Part shown: positions 20,013-29,607 of the stretch, piece after piece
How positions within the stretch are numbered: position 1 is the stretch's first letter
How the letters are laid out: every line of letters starts with the position of its first letter
Assembly (NCBI GenBank): GCA_002245135.1
Contig: NGBS01000063.1
Span: 1-31,280 of the forward strand
DNA from: Proteromonas lacertae
Taxonomy: Eukaryota > Sar > Bigyra > Opalinata > Proteromonadidae
Length of the DNA: 31,280 nucleotides
Reading direction: 5' to 3'
Translations under genes and position numbers: made by a program
The notes under the pieces: generated by a model
Databases searched by the model: none
What the model was told of the DNA's origin: nothing
What the model saw: the letters and a program-made list of their open reading frames with translations, nothing else

Positions 20013-21230
20013 TTAATTAACAATTTTATATTTAAATTCACTGTTATTAGCGTATATTGCAGCACCAATCGCCTTCATTTCATCACTATCCATATAATTC
20101 ACAATTTTACTTTTTCTAAACTTATTACTAATCATATCAACTATAGCTTTAATTCCACTACCTCTTCCACATAACACAACACTACTAACATCATCACAAC
20201 TTATTTTACCTAAAACATTATCAATAATTGCTATTGTTCTCACATATCTAATCCTTCCAAATTCATTGAATGTTTTAAGCGATATAGAATCATTACCATC
20301 TTCATTAGCTATGAAGCAATAAGTACATTGATATTCATCAATATCATCGTTATTCTTATCACTAAACAAGTTAAAAGCTTCATCACAATCCTTTCTAATT
20401 AGTGATAAATCAACTCCTTCTGGATTCTTCTTAAACTTTTTATTATACAAATTAATACAGTAATCCATTAAATGATTGATTAAATCAATAGATCCTAACA
20501 TATTGTCACCTTCTTGTTTTAATAATTTCAATTCTTTTGAATGATAATTTACTTCATATAAACTTGCTGAAAAAGTACTTCCACCTAAGTTGTAGATTAA
20601 TATTTTTTCGAATTTATCATTGCCTGAGATGGATGGATCTTCACCAATTATATGATTCATATAACTAATCACAGCTGCTGTAGATTCAGGTAATAATTCA
20701 ATTGGTTTTATATTTGCTATTTGACAACTCTTCATGATTTGCTCTTTCTCTAATTTACCTAGTGTTTCTGGAATTGCTATTACTGCTTCAGTTGTTGCGT
20801 TTTTATTTTGATTAACAGATTCATCAGCATATTTTTTGATCTTTTTTAAACATTCTGCTAATACATCTGAGATACTCAACTCCATTCTGGTTTTGTTATG
20901 AGGTACTTCGTATATTGGCACATTTTTCTTGTTTAATACTTTGAAAGCCCAATGTTTCATATCTGTTTCCATTGATGCTTCATCATAAGAACGACCCATC
21001 AATCTACCAACATCATAAACAACATCTATATCTTCATGTCTTCCAAGGTAGTGTCTCCCTGTTGTTCCTATGCAAACTTCATCACTCTTAGGATTGAAAT
21101 AGATATATCCTGGTAAATAGCTTATTTCATGTCCATAGTGAATAGGAACGACTGTACCACTTTTATATACTCCACAGCTGTATGAAAGAGTGTCTAAATC
21201 AATTCCAATTTTGTTAAGGTTGACAGACAT
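20013..21230 (-). CDS. Divergent Hsp70 ATPase-domain-only protein
   Basis: A single-exon ORF of 405 residues spanning just the Hsp70 nucleotide-binding domain; the substrate-binding domain and lid are absent. The actin/Hsp70 fold motifs are recognisable but altered: phosphate-1 reads GIDLDTLSYSCGVY (Hsp70 has GIDLGTTYSCVGV), phosphate-2 reads IYNLGGSTFSASL (family DLGGGTFDVSL), and the adenosine motif reads SSVVLCGRGSGIKAI (family VVLVGGSTRIP). VIAIPETLGKLEKEQI and ELLPESTAAVISY match the conserved central blocks. Loss of the usual Thr and Asp residues suggests weak or no ATP hydrolysis. It could be a regulatory or pseudo-chaperone. There is no signal peptide, so it is probably cytosolic. ATG 21230 opens the phosphate-1 strand directly. 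Confidence 0.85.
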   Translation of the reverse strand: MSVNLNKIGIDLDTLSYSCGVYKSGTVVPIHYGHEISYLPGYIYFNPKSDEVCIGTTGRHYLGRHEDIDVVYDVGRLMGRSYDEASMETDMKHWAFKVLNKKNVPIYEVPHNKTRMELSISDVLAECLKKIKKYADESVNQNKNATTEAVIAIPETLGKLEKEQIMKSCQIANIKPIELLPESTAAVISYMNHIIGEDPSISGNDKFEKILIYNLGGSTFSASLYEVNYHSKELKLLKQEGDNMLGSIDLINHLMDYCINLYNKKFKKNPEGVDLSLIRKDCDEAFNLFSDKNNDDIDEYQCTYCFIANEDGNDSISLKTFNEFGRIRYVRTIAIIDNVLGKISCDDVSSVVLCGRGSGIKAIVDMISNKFRKSKIVNYMDSDEMKAIGAAIYANNSEFKYKIVN

Positions 21231-21593
21231 CTTAGTGAGCTAAAATTAAAAACAAAAATTTTCAAAAAGATTTAATTTCATTCAATTTTATATCCTTTCT
21301 TGTTCAACAAATAAAGGGTGAAATGTTATGAAAATGAATTTTGTGATGTATATAATCATCATAATACTAAAGGCAAATTCACTAATGCAAATTATACGTA
21401 GTGAATGAAAAATGTCTGTTAATATATTACAGTGAATATTATTATAAATGAAGATGTAAATTGGATGTTGTAATGTGATATTCAATGGTAAAACAAAAAC
21501 AAAATATTCATAATATTGATTAACATAAGTATAAGAGTTAATCAATTAATAAAATTTCAATAATATGAATGAAATGAAAGTAATAATAGAATA
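21231..21593. other. Gene-free AT-rich spacer
   Basis: About 360 bp between the Hsp70-like start and the 3' end of the EGF-protein gene. It holds the presumed Hsp70-like promoter, with no GGCTTGA box. The one minus-strand open stretch is Tyr/Ile-rich and not protein-like. Confidence 0.4.
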
Positions 21594-24500
21594 TTACATC
21601 ATTTCAACTTGGTTTTGACATCCTTCTCCACTAAAGCCATCAAAACATTCACAAACACCTGTTGAGTAATTACAAATACCTCTTCCACTACAATCTCGAT
21701 ATTCATCATCTTTTCCAGGAGAATTATCATTTGTTCCTCCTTCTGGATCTACACCAGATGGACATTCAATTAAACTACAATCATATCCACGATGTCTTTT
21801 ATCACATAAACAACCATAGACTTGATTATCAAATGAAATTGTATTACTTCCATCATTAACAACATGCTTATTTCCAAATCCTTCATATCCATTCTCTAAT
21901 TCATTATTTGACAATAATTCATTTAATGGAACACATCGACCATTTCCATTACAATTATTTGGACAATCTAATCTTTGACAAGCACTTCCACTAAATCCAT
22001 CAAAACAATTACAAACACCACTTGTTCTATCACAACTTCCTTGTCCACTACATTCTAATGATTTATGAATTGATTGTTCTGATGAAAATGTAATTGTTAG
22101 AGAAGGTAGACTATCTGATAATAATCTTGGATATGAAAGATAAATTGCATTACTTAAGGATAATTCAAATTTATTATTTTCATTTACTTTTACTTTCAAT
22201 ATTTGAGTTGTTACTCCATCTATATTTAATATTGTTCCAGCAACTATTAATTTCTTCATTCCAGTAGTTATTAATGATGGAGGATAAGCTATTGAGGGAG
22301 ATTCAGGATTAGCTAATTTGCCAATATAAATTTTATTATTATTAGCATTATCTTCATCATTAATATTAAAACTTTCACTTCCTAATATTTGAGTTATACT
22401 TCCATCATCATTTTCAATTGTTTCTTGTGTCTTACTATCAACATTTCCATATTTACCATAATAATATTTACCATCAGCTTCTTTTCTTATTAATTCAGAT
22501 AAATCACTTCTTTCTATATCAATTTCACCTCCACTTGATGTTGTCAATAAATAACATATTTCATTTTCTTTTGGTAAATTATCACCTTCTGCAAATGTAA
22601 ATCCTACATCATTATCATTTAATACTTCTGCAGTAACTTCTTCATGTATTACTACTTCTTTATTTCCTTCCAATTTTGGATTATAACAAGCAAATCTAAC
22701 TGTTTTTGGTGAAGTTAAATCAAATCCTACTGTTGTGAATATTGGAATATATCCTTTCCAAGTTAATACTCTAGAGGCAGTATCATAATTACCACCAGTA
22801 GTTGTTATTATAGTTGGATTTAATAATGTCATATCATTTCTTGTAGATTGTATTTCATTACATGTTATATCTTCAATATAATAATAAGTTTTAGGATTAG
22901 CAGTTGAAATATCTGTTGGTTTTTTCTCTATCTCATGATCAAATTGAATAAAACTATTACTAGCATCTTCTTTTGCTTTTACATCAACAATTCCCATTTC
23001 TGCTGTTGTTGAAGTTGTTTTATCTTCTACTACTGTCTTCATATATTTACATTGAACTTTTCCTCCTAATTGTGGTAATTTACTTAATACATCACCTATA
23101 AAACCAGATACTTTATATAACAACTTCTTATCATCAAGTGCTGAACCAACTATTTCAATTGATTCTGCTGGTGATGCTAAACGAATTGTTCCTGTAGATG
23201 TATATCCTGATGGTATTGATGGAGTAAATGGTATTTCTACAGTTGAATCACCTAATAATCGGGAATTAGATGATGGTATTATTGTTGCTTTATGATCATA
23301 TTGATTAGTTCCTTCAGTATTAATGATGTTAATAAATATTGTTTGACCAACTGATAAATATTCTAAATCATCACTTTGTACATCTTTTTCTACTAACACT
23401 ATCTTGGATTGTTCTATTTTGTTATTCGTATTATCTAATTTAAATATTGGAACATCTTTCTTTCCATCTAATTCTGTTATAATTCCTTCAGATGGTATTG
23501 TATATTTACCATAATAATAACTACCTTCTTCTTCTCCTTCTCTAATATATGCACCTAAATCACTAGTTGATAAATCAGTAATTTTAGAGACTGTACTTCC
23601 GTCAGTATCAATTTTTGCTGCTAAATAACAAATATCACCATTTGATGGATAATTTGGTGTTGTTGTTTTAATTATTGTGAATTTTATATCACTAGAGACT
23701 GTTGTTGTATCTATAGTAACAGTATCGTAAATTGTTATTTTCTTATCACTAGTAGTAGGTGTATAACAAGCAAAATTTACTTCACTTGCTGATAGTTGTC
23801 GAAGTCTAGATGTAACTATAACATCTTTTAATATCGTATTATATCCTTTCCAAGATAATTTATTATCAGAATCATAATTACCAGTATTAGCTGTTGTATC
23901 TAATTTCATTGGATTATACATTGTAAAATCTTTTCTAATTGATGATATTCCACTACATTTCATTGAACTAATAACAATGTTTTTATCAGAAAATTCAATA
24001 TAACTTAAAGCAATAATCTCACCTGATTTTTTATATCCTTTTACATCAGCAGATACATCTACTATTGTTTTATCACTTTTAGTATAACTACATTTCAATA
24101 TTCCTCCTAATTTATCATCTAAACTCATTATCAATTTATCAGCTAAATTATATACTTCATAAACTGTTGATCCACTGACAAGATTAGCAGCTGGTGGTGG
24201 ATTAATTAATGGATTTGATGAATGAGTCTTAATATATGGTAATACTATTCCAGCAACTTTTGTATCTGTTAGTTTTAGAGATTTTGTTCCTGATGTATCT
24301 GTAATAGTTCCATTTTCTTCACTTAATACTCCATTATTATATACATCAACATAAACTAATCTTCCATTTCCTAACAAGTCAGAAGATGATGAAATTTCTA
24401 TTGCATTATTAGTAATTTCTTTAGCTGCAATTTGAATAACAGCATATTTATTAGAATCTACACTATCAGAAGAGGTATATTTACCAAAATTATAACTATT

Positions 24501-25535
24501 ATCATTTTCATTTTTATGGACAAAGTTACCCAATTCAGTTTGTTCTATTGTTATTGGACTTACATCACCATCCATTAAACAATAACAAACACTAGCTGCT
24601 GTTGGAGGTGTTGCACTAGTGAATGTAAATACTAAAGCAGTAGTTGAAGGTTCAGCACCTTCTGTGTATATTGCAGTTACACCATCATATACTGTTATTG
24701 CATTTGCTATCTTGCTTGCATCTGGTGGTTTATAACATGCGAATCTAAAATCTTTCTTTTCATATGATGTTTCTTCTAAATTTCTTCTTTCTTGTTTTGG
24801 TGCTTCTGTTGGTTTTTCTAATAATCCTAAATCTTTCATTATTTTACCATAATAATTCCAAGTTAATGTTTCACCAGTTAATTGTCTTGTATTATTATTC
24901 AACATCCTAGCAGCTGGTGGTGGTGTTGTAATTGTTTGATCAATATTCACATAAACCATAGTCTTTCTAATAGATAATACTTCATCACAAGTTACAACAG
25001 TATCTTTCGTTACTGCTGCTGCATCTGCAGGAAATTTCACATAGGCTGTTGTTTTATCTTCATAAACACCTATTACTTCGACTTTTGATTCTTTCACTTC
25101 ACCTACAGTACATTGTATAATACCTCCCATTTTGGGTAATAGCTTTAAAAATTCATCGATTCCACTAACTTTCCATACTGTTTTATCAGTTTCATCCAAT
25201 AATTCACCTAATTTCATTGTTGAAACAGATAATTCTCTTTTATTATTACTCACACTCTCATCTAATTCACGATAATCAGGAGAATAATCACTGTTACTTA
25301 CAGGATACTTACTTGACACTGAAGCAAAGGGGTTGCCTTCCATACATTTCACTAATGAACAGTCACTTCCAGTATAACTTTTTGAAGTTCCATCCACTCC
25401 AACACTTTCATAACAAACACAATTGTTTGAAACACACTTACCATGACCACTACAGCCATTTGGACATACACACAGTCCCATTGTCACAATCATGCTAAAA
25501 GCAATCAAACAAGCTGTCTTGTTTTGTTGTTTCAT
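21594..25535 (-). CDS. Large secreted EGF/tenascin-like protein with three internal repeats
   Basis: An intron-free frame of 1313 residues from ATG 25535. A signal peptide (basic start, then hydrophobic to about residue 23) precedes an EGF-like module, CPNGCSGHGKCVSNNCVC. Three homologous segments of about 340 residues follow (about 110-450, 450-795, 795-1165). Each has, in order, GG(I/K)xxC, a C(D/S/N)E-type strand near RK/RND, LTW/LSW/LTWKGY, FACYxP, a CYxx motif and YYYGKY or NFGKY. The C-terminus carries several more EGF-like modules (CSGQGSCDRTSGVCNCFDGF, CPNNCNGNGRC, CSGRGICNYSTGVCECFDGF). There is no C-terminal membrane helix or GPI-like tail, so it is probably released or matrix-bound. 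An extracellular coat or adhesion role is inference. The repeated ~340-residue domain is unknown to me. Confidence 0.85.
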   Translation of the reverse strand: MKQQNKTACLIAFSMIVTMGLCVCPNGCSGHGKCVSNNCVCYESVGVDGTSKSYTGSDCSLVKCMEGNPFASVSSKYPVSNSDYSPDYRELDESVSNNKRELSVSTMKLGELLDETDKTVWKVSGIDEFLKLLPKMGGIIQCTVGEVKESKVEVIGVYEDKTTAYVKFPADAAAVTKDTVVTCDEVLSIRKTMVYVNIDQTITTPPPAARMLNNNTRQLTGETLTWNYYGKIMKDLGLLEKPTEAPKQERRNLEETSYEKKDFRFACYKPPDASKIANAITVYDGVTAIYTEGAEPSTTALVFTFTSATPPTAASVCYCLMDGDVSPITIEQTELGNFVHKNENDNSYNFGKYTSSDSVDSNKYAVIQIAAKEITNNAIEISSSSDLLGNGRLVYVDVYNNGVLSEENGTITDTSGTKSLKLTDTKVAGIVLPYIKTHSSNPLINPPPAANLVSGSTVYEVYNLADKLIMSLDDKLGGILKCSYTKSDKTIVDVSADVKGYKKSGEIIALSYIEFSDKNIVISSMKCSGISSIRKDFTMYNPMKLDTTANTGNYDSDNKLSWKGYNTILKDVIVTSRLRQLSASEVNFACYTPTTSDKKITIYDTVTIDTTTVSSDIKFTIIKTTTPNYPSNGDICYLAAKIDTDGSTVSKITDLSTSDLGAYIREGEEEGSYYYGKYTIPSEGIITELDGKKDVPIFKLDNTNNKIEQSKIVLVEKDVQSDDLEYLSVGQTIFINIINTEGTNQYDHKATIIPSSNSRLLGDSTVEIPFTPSIPSGYTSTGTIRLASPAESIEIVGSALDDKKLLYKVSGFIGDVLSKLPQLGGKVQCKYMKTVVEDKTTSTTAEMGIVDVKAKEDASNSFIQFDHEIEKKPTDISTANPKTYYYIEDITCNEIQSTRNDMTLLNPTIITTTGGNYDTASRVLTWKGYIPIFTTVGFDLTSPKTVRFACYNPKLEGNKEVVIHEEVTAEVLNDNDVGFTFAEGDNLPKENEICYLLTTSSGGEIDIERSDLSELIRKEADGKYYYGKYGNVDSKTQETIENDDGSITQILGSESFNINDEDNANNNKIYIGKLANPESPSIAYPPSLITTGMKKLIVAGTILNIDGVTTQILKVKVNENNKFELSLSNAIYLSYPRLLSDSLPSLTITFSSEQSIHKSLECSGQGSCDRTSGVCNCFDGFSGSACQRLDCPNNCNGNGRCVPLNELLSNNELENGYEGFGNKHVVNDGSNTISFDNQVYGCLCDKRHRGYDCSLIECPSGVDPEGGTNDNSPGKDDEYRDCSGRGICNYSTGVCECFDGFSGEGCQNQVEMM

Positions 25536-25715
25536 CAACTTTAAAATTTTTCAAAATTATGTTGAGAAATCGAACAAGTTTGAGTAAATGATGTAATTTA
25601 CATATTTTTATTTACATTCATTTAATACTTCGCTAAAAGCAATTATTATTCATAATTAACATCAAAAACACAAATAAGAACAATAATATATAATAAAAAT
25701 TGTTTTATTTCTTCT

Positions 25716-27165
25716 TTAGATATATAATCCTTCTGGAACTGTACCTTTCTTTTGAGTTAAGATCTTCTTCTTTGCTTCTAAGAAATCTTCTTGAGATACC
25801 TTCATTCTTCTTTCTCTTAACGCCAATAAACCAGCTTCAGTACAAATTGCCTTGATATCTGCTCCAGATAGTTCATCTTTCGAACTAATAAACGATTCTA
25901 AATCAACATCATCCCCCAATGACATTTTACTAGTGTGAATCTGGAATATTCTCCTTCTACATGTTATATCAGGTAATGGGAATTTTATCTTTCTATCAAT
26001 TCTACCAGGTCTTAATAACGCAGGATCTAATGATTCTATTCGATTAGTTGCCATTATTACCTTAATATCACCTCTTTCATCAAATCCATCTAATTGATTT
26101 AATAACTCCAACATTGTCCTTTGGATTTCTCTTTCACCTCCTGAGGATGTATCATATCTCTTTGTTCCTACTGCATCAATTTCATCAATAAATACAATGG
26201 TAGGAGCATTTTCACTTGCCATTCTGAATAAATCTCTAACTAACTTTGGACCATCTCCTAAATATTTCTGAATTAATTCACTACCAACTATTCTCAGGAA
26301 AGTTGCACTAGTTTGATTAGCTACTGCTTTAGCTAATAATGTCTTACCTGTTCCTGGTTCTCCATATAGAATTACACCTTTTGGTGGTTTTATACCAATA
26401 TTGTCGTATAATTCAGGATGAGTTAATGGTAATTCTACTGATTCCTATTACATATATATATATATATATATAATAATATAGTATTATATACTTTAATTTC
26501 TTGAATTTGTTCATCTAATCCACCAATATCAGCATAAGACTCTGTTGGAGCTTTTTCTACTTTCATTATATTCACTGAAGCATCTGTATCATCAGATAAT
26601 ACTCCTGTTACTGCTAATGCTTTATGATGAATTAGAATTGTTGCTCCTGGCTCTAATAGCTCGGGATCTACAAACGATAATATAGGTACATAATAATCTA
26701 AACCACCATTATTTACAATTGCATGGTTATCATCTATTATTTCTTCTAATTTGCCAATTGAAACTGGAGTTCCTCTTATTTTTTTCAATTTCATCGTGAT
26801 TTTTCTATAAAAATAACATAATTAACATTTTTATGTGTTATACTTGATCAGATTCCTTCTTTGGCTTTAAAATTTCTTGATTTCTTATAAATTCGCTTTC
26901 CATAAGCAGAAAATCTTTCGTTCGCTCCAGCTTCAACAATCGCAGTTTGCATTTTGTACTAGGCTCAACTATTCATATGATTCGCTCAAATATACCTTTA
27001 GGTAATCTCTGTGCAACGGCTGGACCTCTCTTCTTAATTTTCTTTCCTGTGTGAATATTAGCTTGATTGAATCTCTTCTTCTGTGGTGGTTTTTTCTCTT
27101 GTGGCTGTAAAACAATAAAAGCAAGTATATACAGGTTTCTGTGGTATATTCATATTATTTCCCAT
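25716..27165 (-). CDS. RPT2: 26S proteasome regulatory ATPase Rpt2 (PSMC1)
   Basis: AAA+ ATPase of the 19S base ring that unfolds ubiquitinated proteins. Five exons with introns 27132-27105, 26995-26969, 26843-26805 and 26491-26445 (28, 27, 39 and 47 nt) give about 435 residues. The start MGNN fits the N-myristoylation signal of Rpt2. [19 protein letters not shown] gives the coiled-coil region, IRGTPVSIG the OB domain, GEPGTGKT Walker A (about residue 220), [12 protein letters not shown]alker B, and RPGRIDRKI the arginine finger. The C-terminus LYI is an HbYX-type tail that docks into the 20S pocket. Exon 4 (26804-26492) is 313 nt where 312 is needed: the A7 run at 26779-26785 (plus-strand T7) carries one base too many. 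An assembly indel is likelier than gene death, as all else is intact. Confidence 0.93.
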
Positions 27166-27308
27166 CTATTGATACTATTATATAATGCACAATACTTTGA
27201 TAATCTGTAATAAAATACAAAATAAAAGAAGAAGAATAATTAAATAACTTGGCTTGACTCTTTTTTTTTAACTAATTTTTTGAAACAACCACGACACTAA
27301 CAAGAAAG
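27166..27308. promoter_or_regulatory. Bidirectional promoter region with GGCTTGA box
   Basis: A 143-bp gap between the Rpt2 start (minus) and the sphingomyelin-synthase-like start (plus). GGCTTGA at 27251-27257 is 86 bp and 52 bp from the two ATGs and is followed by a T9 run. Confidence 0.45.
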
Positions 27309-28540
27309 ATGATAAAAACACCAATAATGGATGACAAACCCATAGCTAATAGAAACAATCAACTAATAGCGAAATATGATGTGTATGAGGTATTTTCTTC
27401 TTTTTAGAGATGAGATTAGTATTAATCTAAAATGGACAGTCATATATGTTGCTATATTTGTACCACTATATCCTTTTTATATTCTTAAAGTTGATTACAA
27501 TCCTTTATTTTACACCTATTTTCTTATAATGTATGCTTGGGGTAAGTTTTTCCTAGATGTAGTAAAAGAGGGTAAGACATGGCAGTATATAATATTGTAT
27601 TTCTGATAATTTTTATAGATTAATAATAGTTTCAGCTGTTATAGTATTAGTCATAATAATAACTAAAGTAACAATCGATGTTTGTCCATATGGTGGTTTA
27701 ATAGTTCAACAGTTTTATATTATTCTTGTTGCAACGTATAATATTTAAGATTATAACAAATAGTGCATTAAATGGCTTATCTTCTTGTATTTGTTCTTAT
27801 TTACATGTCCCTGGTGATACACTTTATGACGTTTTATTCCATTTAATACCAGAAATCCCCAGTTCATCATCTCTCTTCTTAATAACAGATATAATGGCAA
27901 TAATGTTATTTATCTCCTTATTTTTTCTCATATTTTTCTTACCAGATAATCGAAGAGCTAGTTTATTATTAAGAATTATTAGAATAACATCAATTATTTA
28001 CATTGTATATATATATATATATTAAGTATTATTATTAATATAATAGTTACGTGCTTCATCTTTATTTTGGACAATTCTTCCAGGTCCTGGATCTCATTGT
28101 AGACCAGGAGCAATAGTTGGTGGTGCGCAGTTTACTTCGTATTAATATATAAATATATTATTATTATTATTATTATAGTTGGGTTGATGTAGTTGGTCAT
28201 ATTTCACCAACTTATGGAATAATGAAGAATTGTGGTGATTTAATATTCAGTGGACATACAGCTGGATCATTTGTATGGTTATATTGTGTTATTTCTGCAT
28301 TACCAAAACCATGTATTAATTATATTTAAGTGTATTTATATTATAGTTAAACCAATGGCTTTAGTAATAGCAGTTATTTATATGATAGTTTTGATTTATT
28401 TCATTATTGCTGGAAGAAAGCATTATACTATAGATATTGTGATTGCTTTGATAGTTTCGTATTATACTTGTCATGTATTTGGAAAGTCGTGGATTCCAGT
28501 TGGTTATAGGAAGAATAAGAAAAATCCAATTGGATTTTAA
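27309..28540 (+). CDS. Sphingomyelin synthase-like phosphotransferase (PAP2_C family)
   Basis: Seven exons with introns 27383-27407, 27597-27618, 27735-27762, 28005-28046, 28139-28178 and 28313-28346 (25, 22, 28, 42, 40 and 34 nt) give 346 residues with an exact frame. About six hydrophobic segments make it polytopic. The family's catalytic blocks are present: CGDLIFSGHT (256-265) and HYTIDI (308-313), giving the expected His264-His308-Asp312 triad with spacing close to animal SMS1. Members move a phospho-head group to ceramide in the Golgi, ER or plasma membrane, making sphingomyelin, ceramide phosphoethanolamine or inositol phosphorylceramide; which one cannot be told here. ATG 27309 is in frame with a second ATG at 27327, and either could be used. 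Confidence 0.85.
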
Positions 28541-28655
28541 TTAAATTTTTAAACAGATTTTAGTTTATGATTGTTTGTGTTATGTTGGTTTGTACATGAA
28601 TAAACAATGATAAAACAATAGAAAACGAAATTTTAAATTCTATAAAAAAATAGAA

Positions 28656-28676
28656 AGGCTTGAACATGTCAAGCCT
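28656..28676. promoter_or_regulatory. Palindrome of two opposed GGCTTGA boxes
   Basis: AGGCTTGA, a 5-base spacer ACATG, then TCAAGCCT, followed by TATTTTTTG. It lies about 115 bp past the stop of the sphingomyelin-synthase-like gene. It could act as a transcript-end hairpin, or be a double copy of the promoter box left from a lost gene. Confidence 0.35.
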
Positions 28677-29557
28677 ATTTTTTGTTTATTTTTGAAATGA
28701 TTATATATCTCTTATTTTCAACTAATAGCAGCTAATTATGCAAGAATATAGTCAATAATAAAAAGATAAGAGATAATTCGAGATTTAGATAAATATCACC
28801 ATTACTAATAAAGAAGAACAAGAACATGCTTTAAGCTTTAATACAACTTATGAGTTAAATACTGATGACCTTACAGTTCTTCTTCATTATATCAACTATG
28901 ATAATAGTGATGTTGTAGATACTTTGTTACTAGATCAGAGTAAACATCCCAATTATCCCATTTATCATAGCTTTACATATTATATTTAGCTTTAGATATT
29001 ATCTTTTGACGCTATGGGAGGTGGAATTTAAGAATTATCATATATGAAATAGTATAGTTTATAAGGTAAAGAATAATTTCTACCTGCCCGAAGCATTCCT
29101 TTAACCTGCTACACCTTTTTCAACCTTAGTAACACATACACAAAATCAATAAAGTGTTTCTATATTTAATCCTTTACTTAATTTATTCTGAGATGTATAT
29201 GCTTATTATACCACATCAATAATCATTAGATAGAGAATTAAAATTTTATAGTTTAATCCTTTTTGCATAATGGCTGTACTATGGATCTCCAATTTTTTTC
29301 CTTATATTGAGTTTCTTTCGATGGCTTCTTTTATTATATCTTCTTTAACATCTAAATTAAATTCTTAACCTTTTTTACAACATTCTGATCCTCTAGCTAT
29401 ATCCACTTCTTTCTCACACGTTTCAATACTTTCTTTCATCTGTTGAATATAAATCAATTGACATACTTCTATTTCACATGATACTAACTAATTTATTAAG
29501 TTATTGATGAAGGAATCGAAGAAAAACATTTCAGAAATATAGTCGTTTAAAAAGTAA
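28677..29557. other. Spacer with faint decayed coding segments
   Basis: About 880 bp with no intact gene. A plus-strand stretch at about 28798-28989 stays open for some 60 codons with protein-like composition (EEQEHALSFNTTYELNTDD, HYINYDNSDVVDTLL) but has no start and ends in TAG. A minus-strand stretch near 29290-29490 reads KESIETCEKEVDIA and similar, with a stop inside. I recognise neither. They look like remnants of one or two dead genes. Confidence 0.3.
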
Positions 29558-29607
29558 ATGAGCTTGATACTTGTTTGAAGCTATTTTCATTTTTTTGTCA
29601 ATATCTC

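Noticed and set aside
21288-21545. Minus-strand 85-codon Tyr/Ile-rich ORF in the gap beside the Hsp70-like gene
   Set aside because: A+T-driven composition with no motif, and no support from splicing or position.
29282-29304. GGATCTCCAATTTTTTTCC, like the 3' end of the tRNA-Ala plus terminator
   Set aside because: Only the last 8 or so tRNA bases agree. No arms or boxes of a tRNA lie upstream, so it is probably chance.
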